Assembly (NCBI GenBank): GCA_913063225.1
Contig: CAJXYP010000013.1
Location: 20,708 to 84,707 of the forward strand
Direction: 5' to 3'
Source of the DNA: an uncultured Cellvibrionales bacterium
Lineage (GTDB): Bacteria; Pseudomonadota; Gammaproteobacteria; Pseudomonadales; GM7GCV1
DNA length: 64,000 nucleotides
The position numbers were made by a program, and so were the translations under genes. A model generated the notes under the pieces. That model did no database searches. It was not told the origin of the DNA and was given only the letters and a program-made list of their open reading frames with translations. Shown one piece after another: positions 1 through 9,106 of this stretch. The number at the start of each line of letters is the position of its first letter. Position 1 is the first letter of the stretch.

Positions 1-128
1 TCGAAAAATTTGTTGGGCATTGTCGACGGGGTTCAGTTTGCTATCTCCTTTTATAGATAGGTAAATGGTAACTGATCTCGCGCTTCAGCGGCGACACATT
101 CATATTTACTATCGATTGAATTAATAAA

Positions 129-1736
129 TTGAAAATACTTGTAGCTCAGTTTAATCCTCATGTTGGCGACCTTGATGCTAACGCCGCCCGCATTATTCAG
201 ATTGTAGAAGATGGACAAAACCAAGGTGCAGACCTTATTGTTTTTCCTGAGCTTGCACTCTGTGGGTACCCACCAGAAGATTTATTGCTGCGTCCTAGCA
301 TGAAAATCAGAGTCGATCGTGCTCTAGAGAAAATTGCTCCGGCGGTTACCAGTGCGAAAGTGATATTGGGGTTCCCTCTGGAGGAGGAAGATCTCCTATA
401 CAACGCTGCTGGTGTATTTGAGAATGGTGCACTGACAAATATTTACCGAAAAAGAGAGCTTCCAAACTATAGGGTGTTTGATGAAAAACGGTATTTTTCT
501 TCTGGGAATTTGAGTTGTATTATTTCTGTTGGTGGGATCAAAGTAGGTATCACCATTTGCGAAGATTTATGGCACGAGAGTCCGATAAAAGATGCTGTTG
601 AAGAGGGAGCTGAGTTAATCGTAAACATTAACGCTTCGCCATTTCAGGTTCGCAAGCATCAGCAAAGGCTCGATATCCTCAAAAAGCAGGCTCGTCGACA
701 CGCTATTCCAATTTTGTACGCCAACATGGTCGGCGGTCAGGATGAACTGGTGTTTGACGGAGATTCAATGCTTGTTGATGCCGCTGGTAACATTGGATAT
801 CAAGCGGCTTGGTTCAGCGAGAGCTGTGACCTGCTAGAAGCGTCTCTTCCCAGCGATGGGATTAAAGCTAGTGTTGCAGAAATCCCCGGCACCTTAGAAG
901 CTACCTATCAGGCATTGGTCTTGGGCGTTCATGATTACGTTACCAAGAACGGGTTTTCCAGCGTGGTTTTGGGACTTTCTGGAGGCATTGATTCAGCGCT
1001 TACTCTTGCAATTGCAGTTGATGCACTGGGAGCTGATCGTGTGCGCGCCATAATGATGCCCTTTCACTACACCTCTGATTTAAGTCGAAATTTGGCCGCT
1101 AAACAGGCCGAAACCATGGGCGTGCACTATCAGTCTATTGGCATTGAAGGGATTTTCGATCGCTTTACCGATGCCTTAGCGGAAGAGTTTGCAGCGTTTG
1201 AGCCGGATGTAACCGAGCAGAATATGCAGGCCCGAATTCGAGGTGTGCTCCTGATGGCGATATCCAATAAAGAGGGTTCCCTGGTGCTCACGACCGGAAA
1301 TAAGAGCGAGGTCGCGGTTGGCTATTCGACACTTTACGGAGATATGGCTGGCGGATTTGATGTTCTAAAAGATGTTCTGAAGACGAAGGTGTATGAGCTG
1401 GCAAATTGGCGTAATAAGATTGCTGCAGTTATTCCGGAACAAGTTATTACTCGCGCCCCATCGGCTGAATTGGCTCCGGGACAAGTCGATCAGGATTCGC
1501 TGCCAGATTACGAAGAGTTGGACGCTATTCTAGAGAAATATATTGAGCTGGATATGAGCGCAGCTTCTATTATTACTCAGGGGTTTGCGGAAGAAACTGT
1601 AGGAAAAGTGGTCAAGCTGGTAGATCGCAATGAATACAAACGGCGTCAATCGGCAATAGGGCCCAGAGTGTCGCAACGTGCATTTGGCAGAGATCGACGC
1701 TACCCCATTACCAATGGATGGCAGCCTGGGGATTAG
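129..1736 (+). CDS. nadE: Glutamine-dependent NAD+ synthetase
   Basis: It makes NAD+ from deamido-NAD+, ATP and glutamine in the cytoplasm, the last step of NAD synthesis. The 535-residue protein has two domains. An N-terminal nitrilase-like glutaminase (about 1-260) shows the Glu-Lys-Cys triad: E41 in FPELALCGYPPED, probably K108 in YRKRELPNY, and C144 in GITICEDLW. A C-terminal synthetase carries the PP-loop SGGIDS at 284-289 and the STLYGDMAGG segment. The start is TTG at 129: a stop lies in frame just upstream (117), and MKILVAQFNP matches where the nitrilase fold must begin. No strong ribosome site is visible. The gene stands alone; bases 1-128 hold nothing recognisable. Confidence 0.96.
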   Translation: MKILVAQFNPHVGDLDANAARIIQIVEDGQNQGADLIVFPELALCGYPPEDLLLRPSMKIRVDRALEKIAPAVTSAKVILGFPLEEEDLLYNAAGVFENGALTNIYRKRELPNYRVFDEKRYFSSGNLSCIISVGGIKVGITICEDLWHESPIKDAVEEGAELIVNINASPFQVRKHQQRLDILKKQARRHAIPILYANMVGGQDELVFDGDSMLVDAAGNIGYQAAWFSESCDLLEASLPSDGIKASVAEIPGTLEATYQALVLGVHDYVTKNGFSSVVLGLSGGIDSALTLAIAVDALGADRVRAIMMPFHYTSDLSRNLAAKQAETMGVHYQSIGIEGIFDRFTDALAEEFAAFEPDVTEQNMQARIRGVLLMAISNKEGSLVLTTGNKSEVAVGYSTLYGDMAGGFDVLKDVLKTKVYELANWRNKIAAVIPEQVITRAPSAELAPGQVDQDSLPDYEELDAILEKYIELDMSAASIITQGFAEETVGKVVKLVDRNEYKRRQSAIGPRVSQRAFGRDRRYPITNGWQPGD

Positions 1737-1802
1737 TAGTAAAACGAATTACACACACAAAGCGCTTAGGTGAGCAGCCCTGATTTGAGAATTTTGGTAA
1801 CG

Positions 1803-2732
1803 CTATTGTTGCTCAGGGTTGTAGAGTTCGCGAGTATCAAAACCCAGTGGTTCAGGTTGATCGACAATGCCAAAAGTTAATCGATTTAACCATGAGCGTT
1901 GAATTCCACCAGCTATATCACGATCTCGTAGATTGCCTTCTGCGTCTAGTGCAGGGTGTTCAGGGTAGTTTTCCCTTAATACCGCTACGGAATTTTCGGC
2001 CAATTCAGGTTTGCCCAGCAGGGTATAACCTTGGGCCATAACTGCTAAACCGTCTGGCACAGCTGGCGAGCCTTGAAAACTTTCAATCACATACCGGCCC
2101 CTATTTGTGGCAGCAAGGTAAGCACCCCGATCAAAGTAATAATTTGCGACATTGATTTCGTGGCGGGCTAGCATATTACGGAGATAGATCATCCGCTTTC
2201 TGGAGTCCGGAGCGTATTCGCTGTTTGGAAAACGAGCCAGAAACTCAGAGAAATACGAGAAAGACTCTCTTGCACTGCCTGGGTCACGCTTAGTTACATC
2301 CAGGGGCAAGAAGTTACCAATAAAAGAACTTTCTTGATTAAAGGAAATTAGCCCTCGCATGTAGTATGCGTAGTCAACGTCCGGATGTTCAGGATGTAAT
2401 CGAATAAATCTATCTGCAGTTGAGGTAGCAGCATCATATTGGCCACCACGGAAATATGCGTAGATCAAGTCGAGTTGAGCTTGCTCGGCAAACAAACCGA
2501 AGGGAAACTGAGCCTCGAGAGCCTGTAAAAACTGCGCAGCTATTGAAAATTGAGACGCTTCGATAAGTCCGGAAGCTTCTTCATAGAGTTCGGTTTCTAT
2601 CATTCCCTCGCCGATTTGTTCTTCTTCCTTGTCTCCAAAGAAGGAACAGCCGCTAATTAGCAGGATGCAGGCGAAAGGAAGGGATTTTTTTACAAGTAAA
2701 GCTATCAAATGTGGCAAAGTAGGATTCTGCAT
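1803..2732 (-). CDS. bamD: Outer membrane assembly lipoprotein BamD
   Basis: A lipoprotein of the BAM complex, which inserts beta-barrel proteins into the outer membrane. The 309 residues begin with a basic/hydrophobic signal and a lipobox LLISGC, so C29 should be lipidated. TPR-like helices typical of BamD (YfiO/ComL) follow, with segments such as FPFGLFAEQAQLDLIYAYF and FPNSEYAPDSRKRMIYLRNMLARHE. The length is a little above the usual 240-300. It is divergent from rluD with only 36 bp between the starts, the conserved gammaproteobacterial arrangement, so the two promoters must share or overlap this space or lie inside the coding regions. Confidence 0.95.
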   Translation of the reverse strand: MQNPTLPHLIALLVKKSLPFACILLISGCSFFGDKEEEQIGEGMIETELYEEASGLIEASQFSIAAQFLQALEAQFPFGLFAEQAQLDLIYAYFRGGQYDAATSTADRFIRLHPEHPDVDYAYYMRGLISFNQESSFIGNFLPLDVTKRDPGSARESFSYFSEFLARFPNSEYAPDSRKRMIYLRNMLARHEINVANYYFDRGAYLAATNRGRYVIESFQGSPAVPDGLAVMAQGYTLLGKPELAENSVAVLRENYPEHPALDAEGNLRDRDIAGGIQRSWLNRLTFGIVDQPEPLGFDTRELYNPEQQ

Positions 2733-2768
2733 AGAATGTTCTGAAGGACGTGATTAAAACATACCAAG

Positions 2769-3749
2769 ATGATGGAACCAACGATATCAGTAATTGAAGC
2801 GGACGAATTGCAAGAAACACTTGTGCAAGAGGTACCGCCAGAGCTAATCGGACAACGTTTGGATCGCGTTGCCGCGATTTTGTTCCCAGAATATTCAAGA
2901 AGCCGTATTCAGCTGTGGATAGATGACGGAGCACTTCTTGTCGACGGGCAACCGGGACGCAGAAGAGACTCAGTAGTAGCGGGGATGAAGCTGAGCCTTA
3001 AACCGGTCACAGACGCTCAAGGGGACTGGCTTCCCCAAGATATTTCCTTTCCGGTGATCCATGAAGACGAGGATATTCTAATTGTAGATAAGCCTGCGGG
3101 CTTGGTTGTACACCCAGGGGCTGGAAACTGGGACGGCACGCTCTTAAATGGGCTGATCTGCAAGTACCCTGGTCTGATAGAGGTTCCGAGGGCCGGCATT
3201 GTTCATCGATTAGACAAAGACACATCTGGTTTGATGGTGGTTGCTAAAAACCTTCCGGCCCAAAACCACCTAATAAAGCAGCTACAGGCCAGAAGTGTTA
3301 CCCGCTTGTATAACGCCATCGTGCTTGGCGGACCAACTGCATCTGGAAAGATCGATGAACCCATAAGCCGGAATCCGAAAAATCGGTTGAAAATGGCTGT
3401 GGTACCAGGGGGGAGAGAGGCAGTTACGCATTACCGGGTTAAAGAGAGGTTTGATTCTTACCAGCTTCTAGAACTTAAATTGGAGACGGGCCGAACTCAC
3501 CAGATTCGGGTGCATTTGGCGCACAATAACTGGCCTATTCTTGGGGACCCGCTATACGGCGGGAAAACTAGGCTACCTCGCGGGTGCAGCGAGGATTTAC
3601 GAGCCGCTATCACAAGCTTTCCACGGCAAGCACTTCATGCGGTTGGGTTGCAACTTGTGCATCCAAAAACGGGTGAATTACTTTCATGGGACAGTCCTCT
3701 TGCGGCCGATATACAGATGATGCTTGAGACGCTAGAAGAAAATGAATGA
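2769..3749 (+). CDS. rluD: 23S rRNA pseudouridine synthase RluD
   Basis: It isomerises uridines 1911, 1915 and 1917 (E. coli numbering) in helix 69 of 23S rRNA. The 326 residues hold an N-terminal S4 RNA-binding domain (about 24-85, with GQRLDRVAAILFPEYSRSRIQLWI) and the RluA-family catalytic domain. The catalytic Asp is D149 in GIVHRLDKDTSGLMVVAK. The family motifs ILIVDKPAGLVVHPG and TGRTHQIRVHL are both present. Two adjacent ATGs open the frame at 2769. It overlaps the next gene, pgeF, by 8 bases, which indicates co-transcription and probably coupled translation. Confidence 0.95.
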   Translation: MMEPTISVIEADELQETLVQEVPPELIGQRLDRVAAILFPEYSRSRIQLWIDDGALLVDGQPGRRRDSVVAGMKLSLKPVTDAQGDWLPQDISFPVIHEDEDILIVDKPAGLVVHPGAGNWDGTLLNGLICKYPGLIEVPRAGIVHRLDKDTSGLMVVAKNLPAQNHLIKQLQARSVTRLYNAIVLGGPTASGKIDEPISRNPKNRLKMAVVPGGREAVTHYRVKERFDSYQLLELKLETGRTHQIRVHLAHNNWPILGDPLYGGKTRLPRGCSEDLRAAITSFPRQALHAVGLQLVHPKTGELLSWDSPLAADIQMMLETLEENE

Positions 3750-4527
3750 AAGGTGTGCCGAGCTTATTGTTCCGGACTGGCAGGTTTCAAGCCGGGTTAA
3801 ATGTTTGGTCACCACTCGCGTCGGTGGTGTTAGCCCCGAGCCTTGGACTTCTCTTAATCTTGGAGTAAATACGCAGGATACTTGGCGCAACATAGAAGCC
3901 AACAGAGCTTTGTTGTCAGCCCAGCTGCCAAAAGATTTGACCATCCAATGGATAGAGCAGGTTCACGGCACGGATAGTTATACCGCGGATGCCGCTATTC
4001 CAAATACTGGGGCTTTAGAATTGCTGCCAACCGCCGATATTTGTTATAGCCGTGATTCAGGAGTGGCATGTGCGGTTTTGAGCGCGGATTGCTTACCTAT
4101 ATTGATCAGTAATTCGGCGGGCACTGAAGTCGCTGCCGTGCACGCCGGGTGGCGGGGGTTGGTGGCGGGTGTGCTTGAAAAAGCGCTGATAAACTTTTCT
4201 TCATCGACCCAGGAATTGTTGGTTTGGATGGGGCCCGCCATAAGTCTTGATGCTTTTGAAGTAGGTGGGGAAGTAACAGAAGCCATGTTGAACGCGGGTC
4301 TATTTCACGCTACCGAACTGGGTAGCCTTTCGAAGGCTCATCCGACCGATTCAAATAAATTGTTTTTGGATCTAAGCGGTATAGCTCGTAACAAGCTGCT
4401 TTCTTTGGGAGTGAAGCATATTTCCGGTGGCGAATATTGCAGTTACTTCGATGAGGAGAAGTTCTATTCATATCGTCGCGATGGTGAGACCGGTCGTATG
4501 GCAAGCCTGATATGGATCGAAGCCTGA
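3742..4527 (+). CDS. pgeF: Peptidoglycan editing factor PgeF (laccase-domain, YfiH family)
   Basis: A member of the YfiH/DUF152 multicopper-oxidase-like family. Members have been reported as polyphenol oxidases, as purine nucleoside phosphorylases/adenosine deaminases, and in E. coli as an enzyme that prevents mis-incorporation of L-Ser into peptidoglycan. The 261 residues contain the family metal-site motifs IEQVHGTD (about 72-79), LSADCLPIL (about 113-121) and HAGWRGLVAG (about 134-143). The start at 3742 lies inside the end of rluD. Family assignment is secure; the true substrate is uncertain. Confidence 0.92.
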   Translation: MNERCAELIVPDWQVSSRVKCLVTTRVGGVSPEPWTSLNLGVNTQDTWRNIEANRALLSAQLPKDLTIQWIEQVHGTDSYTADAAIPNTGALELLPTADICYSRDSGVACAVLSADCLPILISNSAGTEVAAVHAGWRGLVAGVLEKALINFSSSTQELLVWMGPAISLDAFEVGGEVTEAMLNAGLFHATELGSLSKAHPTDSNKLFLDLSGIARNKLLSLGVKHISGGEYCSYFDEEKFYSYRRDGETGRMASLIWIEA

Positions 4528-4598
4528 TTGAGTTGATAATTTTTCTTTGATCCAGCTCAACTATTAATCGATGAGGACAGGTTAAAAGATTTCAATCT

Positions 4599-4626
4599 CT
4601 TGATAATGAGTTTTTTCTCCCCAAAT
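4599..4626 (+). promoter_or_regulatory. Candidate sigma32 (heat-shock) promoter of clpB
   Basis: A CTTGATA box at 4599-4605, a 13-base spacer, and CCCCAAAT at 4619-4626. This closely follows the RpoH consensus (CTTGAAA, 13-14 bases, CCCCATNT). Transcription would begin near 4633, giving a leader of about 90 nt before the clpB ATG. ClpB is a classic RpoH-regulon member, and the grpE and dnaK promoters in this window have the same build. Confidence 0.78.
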
Positions 4627-4660
4627 TTGAGTTAGCTAAACCTTTAGTTAGATCTCTAGT

Positions 4661-4721
4661 TAGACCTCTAATTTAGGTGGTCCTTTAATTAAACCTATAA
4701 CTCAACCATCTGGAGGGTCTA
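4661..4721 (+). promoter_or_regulatory. Possible SD-sequestering hairpin in the clpB leader
   Basis: TAGACC at 4661-4666 is complementary to GGTCTA at 4716-4721, and the pairing can extend across a one-base bulge so that TCT (4667-4669) covers GGA (4712-4714). The paired segment includes the ribosome site GGAGGG (4712-4717) just before ATG 4723. This could act as an RNA thermometer, but the duplex is short and A/T-rich leaders form such pairs by chance. Confidence 0.3.
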
Positions 4722-4722
4722 G

Positions 4723-7290
4723 ATGAGACTCGACAAAATGACTACGCAGTTGCAAACCGCCTTGGCAGACGCTCAGTCTATGGCCGTGGGTCGTGATCAT
4801 ACGGCTATTGAGCCGGAACATATTGTATTAGCTCTGATTGAGCAGCAAGCGAGCTCGGTTAAACCCATGTTGGCTAAAGCGGGTTTCAACCTGACTAAAC
4901 TGAGATTGAGCCTAACCGACCGGCTAGAGGAACTGGCTACTTTGGCTGAGCCAACTGGTGAGATTCAGCTCAGCCAAAGTGCAGCGAAATTGCTGAACCT
5001 ATCTGACAAATTCCGGCAAGATCATGGCGATGCTTACCTATCAGGTGAAGTCCTTCTCCTGGCTGCTCTTGAGGATAAATCGGCGCTTGGAAAATTGCTT
5101 GGCGAAAGCGGTCAGGTATCAGATTTTAGAGAGGTGATGAGGCTGCTGCGCGATGGAGAAACTATTACAGACCCGGACGCTGATGCTAACCGTGAATCCT
5201 TGGATAAGTACTGTGTTGATCTGACTGAGCGAGCGGAGAACAACAAATTGGATCCAGTAATCGGTCGTGATGATGAAATCCGACGCACTATTCAAGTTCT
5301 TCAGCGGCGGACTAAGAATAATCCCGTATTGATTGGTGAGCCGGGCGTGGGTAAAACAGCAATTATCGAAGGATTGGCGCAAAGAATTATTAATGGAGAA
5401 GTACCCGAAGGTCTCAAGGGTAAAAGAGTTCTATCCTTGGACTTGGCATTACTCCTCGCGGGAGCAAAATTCCGTGGTGATTTTGAAGAACGCCTAAAAT
5501 CTGTACTCAACGAACTGTCTAAGCAAGAAGGGCAGGTCATACTATTCATCGATGAAATCCACACCATGGTTGGTGCCGGAAAAGCCGAAGGCTCTATGGA
5601 TGCGGGCAATATGCTAAAACCCGCCTTGGCTAGAGGCGAGCTTCACTGTGTTGGTGCAACCACTCTGAACGAATACCGACAAAATATTGAGAAAGATGCT
5701 GCCTTAGAGAGGCGCTTTCAAAAAGTCCTGGTTGAAGAGCCTACTGAAGAAGATACCGTTGCGATTCTGCGTGGACTAAAAGAGCGGTATGAAGTTCATC
5801 ACGGTGTCGAGATTACCGATTCAGCGATTATTGCCGCAGCGCGACTATCTATTCGATATATAACTGACCGCCAGCTCCCCGATAAAGCTATAGATCTAAT
5901 AGATGAATCGGCGAGTCGTATTCGAATGGAAATGGATTCCAAACCGGAGTCAATGGATCGCCTCTATCGGCGATTGATTCAGCTAAAAATCGAGAAAGAA
6001 GCGGTCAAAAAAGATAAATCCTCAGCCGCAAAAAAACGGCTAGAGAAAATCGAAACAGCCATTAAAGCGCTGGAAAAGGAATATGCAGATCTCGAGGAAG
6101 TTTGGAAGGCTGAAAAGGCAACCCTCACAGGAGCTGCAGATATCAAGGCCGAACTAGAGCAAGCGCGACAGAAGATGGACGCTGCGCATCGTGCGGGTGA
6201 TCTAAATCTTATGGCTGAACTGCAATACGGCAAAATTCCAGATTTGGAGCACAAATTAGAAGCTGCTTCCAATACTGATTCGCTAGAGCATACCTTGCTG
6301 CGGAATAAGGTGACCGAAGAGGAAATTGCAGAAGTGGTTTCCAAATGGACCGGCATTCCTGTTTCCAAAATGCTTGAAGGCGAGCGCGATAAATTACTGC
6401 GCATGGAGGAGTCTCTGCATCACAGTGTTATTGGGCAATCCGAAGCGGTTGTGGCGGTATCGAATGCGGTTCGGCGCAGCAGAGCAGGGCTGTCGGATCC
6501 AAATAGACCCAATGGTTCTTTTATGTTTTTGGGGCCTACGGGTGTTGGTAAAACCGAGTTGTGTAAAAGTCTGGCCACTTTTATGTTTGATAGCTCCGAT
6601 GCGATGGTCCGCATCGATATGTCTGAGTTTATGGAGAAGCACTCTGTTGCGAGGCTGATTGGCGCGCCCCCTGGCTATGTCGGATACGAACAGGGTGGTT
6701 ATCTCACCGAGGCAGTGCGGCGCAGGCCATATTCGGTTTTGCTCTTGGATGAGGTGGAGAAGGCCCATCCTGATGTGTTCAATATTTTGTTGCAGGTACT
6801 TGATGATGGCCGCTTGACGGATGGACAGGGTAGAACGGTAGATTTTCGCAACACGGTGATTGTGATGACTTCCAACCTCGGGTCAGACCTTATTCAAGGC
6901 TTGGAAGGAGAGCAAAATTACGAGGCTATGAAGGCTCAGGTCATGGAGGTAGTGTCTGGCCATTTTCGACCGGAGTTTATTAACCGGGTAGATGAAGTGG
7001 TCGTTTTTCACCCTCTTGGGCGCGAGCAGATTCGAAGAATTGCAGATCTGCAATTGGATCAGCTTCGCAAGCGGCTATTGGATCAAGAGCTAACTTTAGA
7101 AATTTCGGAAGAGGTGATGGACCTTATTTCTGAGACTGGTTATGACCCCGTCTACGGGGCTCGTCCGCTTAAACGGGCGCTACAGAAGATCATAGAGAAC
7201 CCTCTCGCCCAAGAAGTCTTGGCTGGAAAATATGCGCCCGGAGATGTTGTGAAAACGGCGCTCAAAGACGACCAGGTAAGTTTCAGCTAG
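4723..7290 (+). CDS. clpB: ATP-dependent disaggregase ClpB
   Basis: An Hsp100 chaperone that threads aggregated protein through its hexameric pore together with DnaK/DnaJ/GrpE, all encoded further along this window. The 855 residues show the N-domain (about 1-145), AAA1 with Walker A GEPGVGKT at 205-212, a long coiled-coil middle domain (about 395-525, rich in Lys/Glu/Arg), AAA2 with GPTGVGKT at 604-611, and the C-terminal D2 small domain ([14 protein letters not shown]). A strong SD (GGAGGG, 4712-4717) lies 5 bases before the ATG. It is preceded by a sigma32-type promoter and followed by a long hairpin, so it is probably monocistronic, although in related genomes it follows bamD-rluD-pgeF as here. 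Confidence 0.97.
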   Translation: MRLDKMTTQLQTALADAQSMAVGRDHTAIEPEHIVLALIEQQASSVKPMLAKAGFNLTKLRLSLTDRLEELATLAEPTGEIQLSQSAAKLLNLSDKFRQDHGDAYLSGEVLLLAALEDKSALGKLLGESGQVSDFREVMRLLRDGETITDPDADANRESLDKYCVDLTERAENNKLDPVIGRDDEIRRTIQVLQRRTKNNPVLIGEPGVGKTAIIEGLAQRIINGEVPEGLKGKRVLSLDLALLLAGAKFRGDFEERLKSVLNELSKQEGQVILFIDEIHTMVGAGKAEGSMDAGNMLKPALARGELHCVGATTLNEYRQNIEKDAALERRFQKVLVEEPTEEDTVAILRGLKERYEVHHGVEITDSAIIAAARLSIRYITDRQLPDKAIDLIDESASRIRMEMDSKPESMDRLYRRLIQLKIEKEAVKKDKSSAAKKRLEKIETAIKALEKEYADLEEVWKAEKATLTGAADIKAELEQARQKMDAAHRAGDLNLMAELQYGKIPDLEHKLEAASNTDSLEHTLLRNKVTEEEIAEVVSKWTGIPVSKMLEGERDKLLRMEESLHHSVIGQSEAVVAVSNAVRRSRAGLSDPNRPNGSFMFLGPTGVGKTELCKSLATFMFDSSDAMVRIDMSEFMEKHSVARLIGAPPGYVGYEQGGYLTEAVRRRPYSVLLLDEVEKAHPDVFNILLQVLDDGRLTDGQGRTVDFRNTVIVMTSNLGSDLIQGLEGEQNYEAMKAQVMEVVSGHFRPEFINRVDEVVVFHPLGREQIRRIADLQLDQLRKRLLDQELTLEISEEVMDLISETGYDPVYGARPLKRALQKIIENPLAQEVLAGKYAPGDVVKTALKDDQVSFS

Positions 7291-7301
7291 ATCACTTGTC
7301 T

Positions 7302-7355
7302 TGCTTTGGACCGGCAAAAAACCACAGAGTTCTCATTTTTTGCCGGTCCAAAGCA
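7302..7355. terminator. Long perfect inverted repeat after clpB, probable terminator
   Basis: A 20-base arm at 7302-7321 (begins TGCTTTGGACCGGC, ends in six A) is perfectly complementary to 7336-7355, with a 14-base loop. The downstream side is T-rich (TTATTTTGCTTTTTCC). It begins 11 bases past the clpB stop and probably ends that transcript. The arm is unusually long for a simple terminator. Confidence 0.7.
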
Positions 7356-7447
7356 TTATTTTGCTTTTTCCTCAGCTATATCGACCGTCTTCTCTATTTT
7401 GTTCTCGCAAGATTTCTTATGATTCTGCGCTGAAATAGGAATTAATC

Positions 7448-8371
7448 TTGAAGCGCTTAATCGTACTACTCGTCTTGTCTGTATTTGCGTGCATTACTGC
7501 GGCGCAAAGCACCACCTATCTGGTTCAGAAAGACGAAACGCTTTTGCAGATTCTTGTGGCTCAGGGGTTTCCGGAATCCTACGCTTTGCTCGAGCAAATC
7601 ATTGAAGAGACCATTCAGCTTAATCCCCATGTATTCTTTTTCCCTAACCCTGATTTGTTGTCGCCTGGTGATGAGCTAGTTTTACCCATAAATCCCTTTC
7701 CAAGGAGTTGCCCTATTCAATTTCCAGAAGTTGAGATTGAAATTTTGAGTACGGTTGATCCAGTGGCTAGAGTGGTGATCACTAAGGGTAGCTATGTCGT
7801 TGAGCGCGAAGGAGTCACCCGAGATCCTTCAGTGGCGAATTCGCTATTTGTCGGTGACACCTTGGTAACTCAAGCAGCTTCAGTTGTGCGGGTGCAATTT
7901 ATTGACCAGTCTGTGTTTTCTATAGGCTCGGAAAGTCGCTTCTTTATTGAGGACTTTTCCTATCCTGATGCACGTCCTGAATCTGGGTTTAGAGCAAGTT
8001 TACGGGTGTTACTCGGGGCGGTAAGCGGAATTAGTGGCCTTGTAGGCAGCGACGATCGCGATCAACACAGCATCACTACTCCATTGTCAGTAATTGGCCT
8101 GCGTGGAACGGAATATACCCTTCGTCACTGCGAGCTTAATTGTGGAAGTTTGCTTGGAACGTCTTTGGCGGTTACCGATGGTGTAGTTGCTCTAACAAAT
8201 GCCGCTGGCGAAGCCGAGCTAAATCAAGGCGAGTTCGTTCAAGCAACTAGTGCGAATGAGATATCACCCATAACAGATATTCCTGAGGGTTTCTTGGATC
8301 TAGAAGCGGATCCGGCAGCTATCGAAGTGCAATTCAGTTGGTGGCAGAGACTTATTAATCTATTTAGATAG
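7448..8371 (+). CDS. Exported FecR-domain protein with LysM-like N-terminus
   Basis: The 307-residue protein has a signal peptide (MKRLIVLLVLSVFACITAAQ). A LysM-like segment follows (about 22-78: YLVQKDETLLQILVAQGF and SPGDELVLP), which may bind peptidoglycan. Next is a FecR-type domain (about 95-245) with the pattern VARVVITKGSYVVEREG, SLFVGDTLVTQAASVVRVQF and TPLSVIGLRGTEYTL. Classical FecR is a transmembrane anti-sigma regulator, but FecR domains also occur in exported proteins with no sigma partner, and no sigma factor gene is nearby. The start is TTG 7448 with AGGA upstream. It converges on the next gene and overlaps it by 8 bases. Function unknown. Confidence 0.8.
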   Translation: MKRLIVLLVLSVFACITAAQSTTYLVQKDETLLQILVAQGFPESYALLEQIIEETIQLNPHVFFFPNPDLLSPGDELVLPINPFPRSCPIQFPEVEIEILSTVDPVARVVITKGSYVVEREGVTRDPSVANSLFVGDTLVTQAASVVRVQFIDQSVFSIGSESRFFIEDFSYPDARPESGFRASLRVLLGAVSGISGLVGSDDRDQHSITTPLSVIGLRGTEYTLRHCELNCGSLLGTSLAVTDGVVALTNAAGEAELNQGEFVQATSANEISPITDIPEGFLDLEADPAAIEVQFSWWQRLINLFR

Positions 8372-8804
8372 TTAGCAGTAATAGCCCCGCATGCTTTCTA
8401 AGCAGAATTTTTTCTGCTTCGCGTTCTGACTCTGATAAGTAGATACCATGACTCGTTGCAGGGTCTGTCATTACTATATTTTCGAAATTATTCATGGTTT
8501 GCAAGCTTTGCAATACTTGAGCACAAAGTTCGGGGTCTTTGCCAAAGGCACTTGTGCCAGTGTAATCCGAGGTCTCAGTTTCAGGTTCGACGGATTCCGC
8601 AATTGAATTCGGGCTTGCTTGTATTGCCAGGGTCAAAGGCGTTATTTCTAGGGTCTGCTGCTCAGCTTGTGGGTTTTCAGCAGGCGGCTGTTGGCTATAG
8701 TGAGATACCCCTTCTGCGTCTGTCCAGCGGTAGTAGTCTTGAGCGAAGCCAGAAACTGGATTCAGAATTAGTAGGTATACAAGTAAAAAAATATTATTAG
8801 ACAT
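8364..8804 (-). CDS. DUF4124 domain-containing exported protein
   Basis: A small exported protein of 146 residues. It has a signal peptide (about 1-21, ending SGFAQ) and then the DUF4124 signature DYYRWTDAEGVSHYSQQPP (about 23-41), found in many gammaproteobacterial envelope proteins of unknown role. The rest is a low-complexity acidic stretch and a C-terminal helix with two cysteines apart from the usual pattern (C100 region, LCAQVLQSL). Its 3' end overlaps that of the FecR-domain gene by 8 bases, tail to tail. Function is not known. Confidence 0.75.
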   Translation of the reverse strand: MSNNIFLLVYLLILNPVSGFAQDYYRWTDAEGVSHYSQQPPAENPQAEQQTLEITPLTLAIQASPNSIAESVEPETETSDYTGTSAFGKDPELCAQVLQSLQTMNNFENIVMTDPATSHGIYLSESEREAEKILLRKHAGLLLLTI

Positions 8805-9106
8805 GGGTTTATCTTCTGTCCGCGCAGTTAACTGTGTAGTCCATTAGGCCTATTTGTAGTTGACAAAGCTGTGACATAGTTCAAAATTGTGCCTGCAAAC
8901 AAAGGTATGTCGTTATCGCGGCTGATCCGGGTAAAAAGGTAAACAGCCTAATTACCAACTGCAAATCGAGCTTATCGGCCGAATTCTGCTCGCAGATATC
9001 TTTATATCAAAGAGTCCTGCGATTCCGGCGTAATTTCAATTTCCAGTACAGATCAGCCCTATTTTAATTAATAGCGGCCAAATTCTTCTGCTCTGGGAGA
9101 CAGAAA
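8805..9106. other. Intergenic region between DUF4124 gene and ilvB
   Basis: About 300 bases between two divergent genes. A TTGACA hexamer lies at about 8859-8864, with only a weak AAAATT 17 bases downstream. The clear ribosome site GGGAGA sits just before the ilvB ATG. I see no leader peptide rich in Leu/Val/Ile codons and no terminator hairpin, so classical ilv attenuation is not supported here. Confidence 0.4.

Noticed and set aside
5979..6404. Long open frame on the minus strand inside clpB
   Set aside because: It lies wholly within the clpB coiled-coil region, is Ser/Arg-rich low complexity, has no ribosome site, and is a shadow of the real gene's codon pattern. Similar shadows in dnaK, carB, nusA and infB were dropped for the same reason.
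8805..9106. ilv-type transcription attenuator before ilvB
   Set aside because: No leader peptide rich in branched-chain codons and no terminator hairpin were found.
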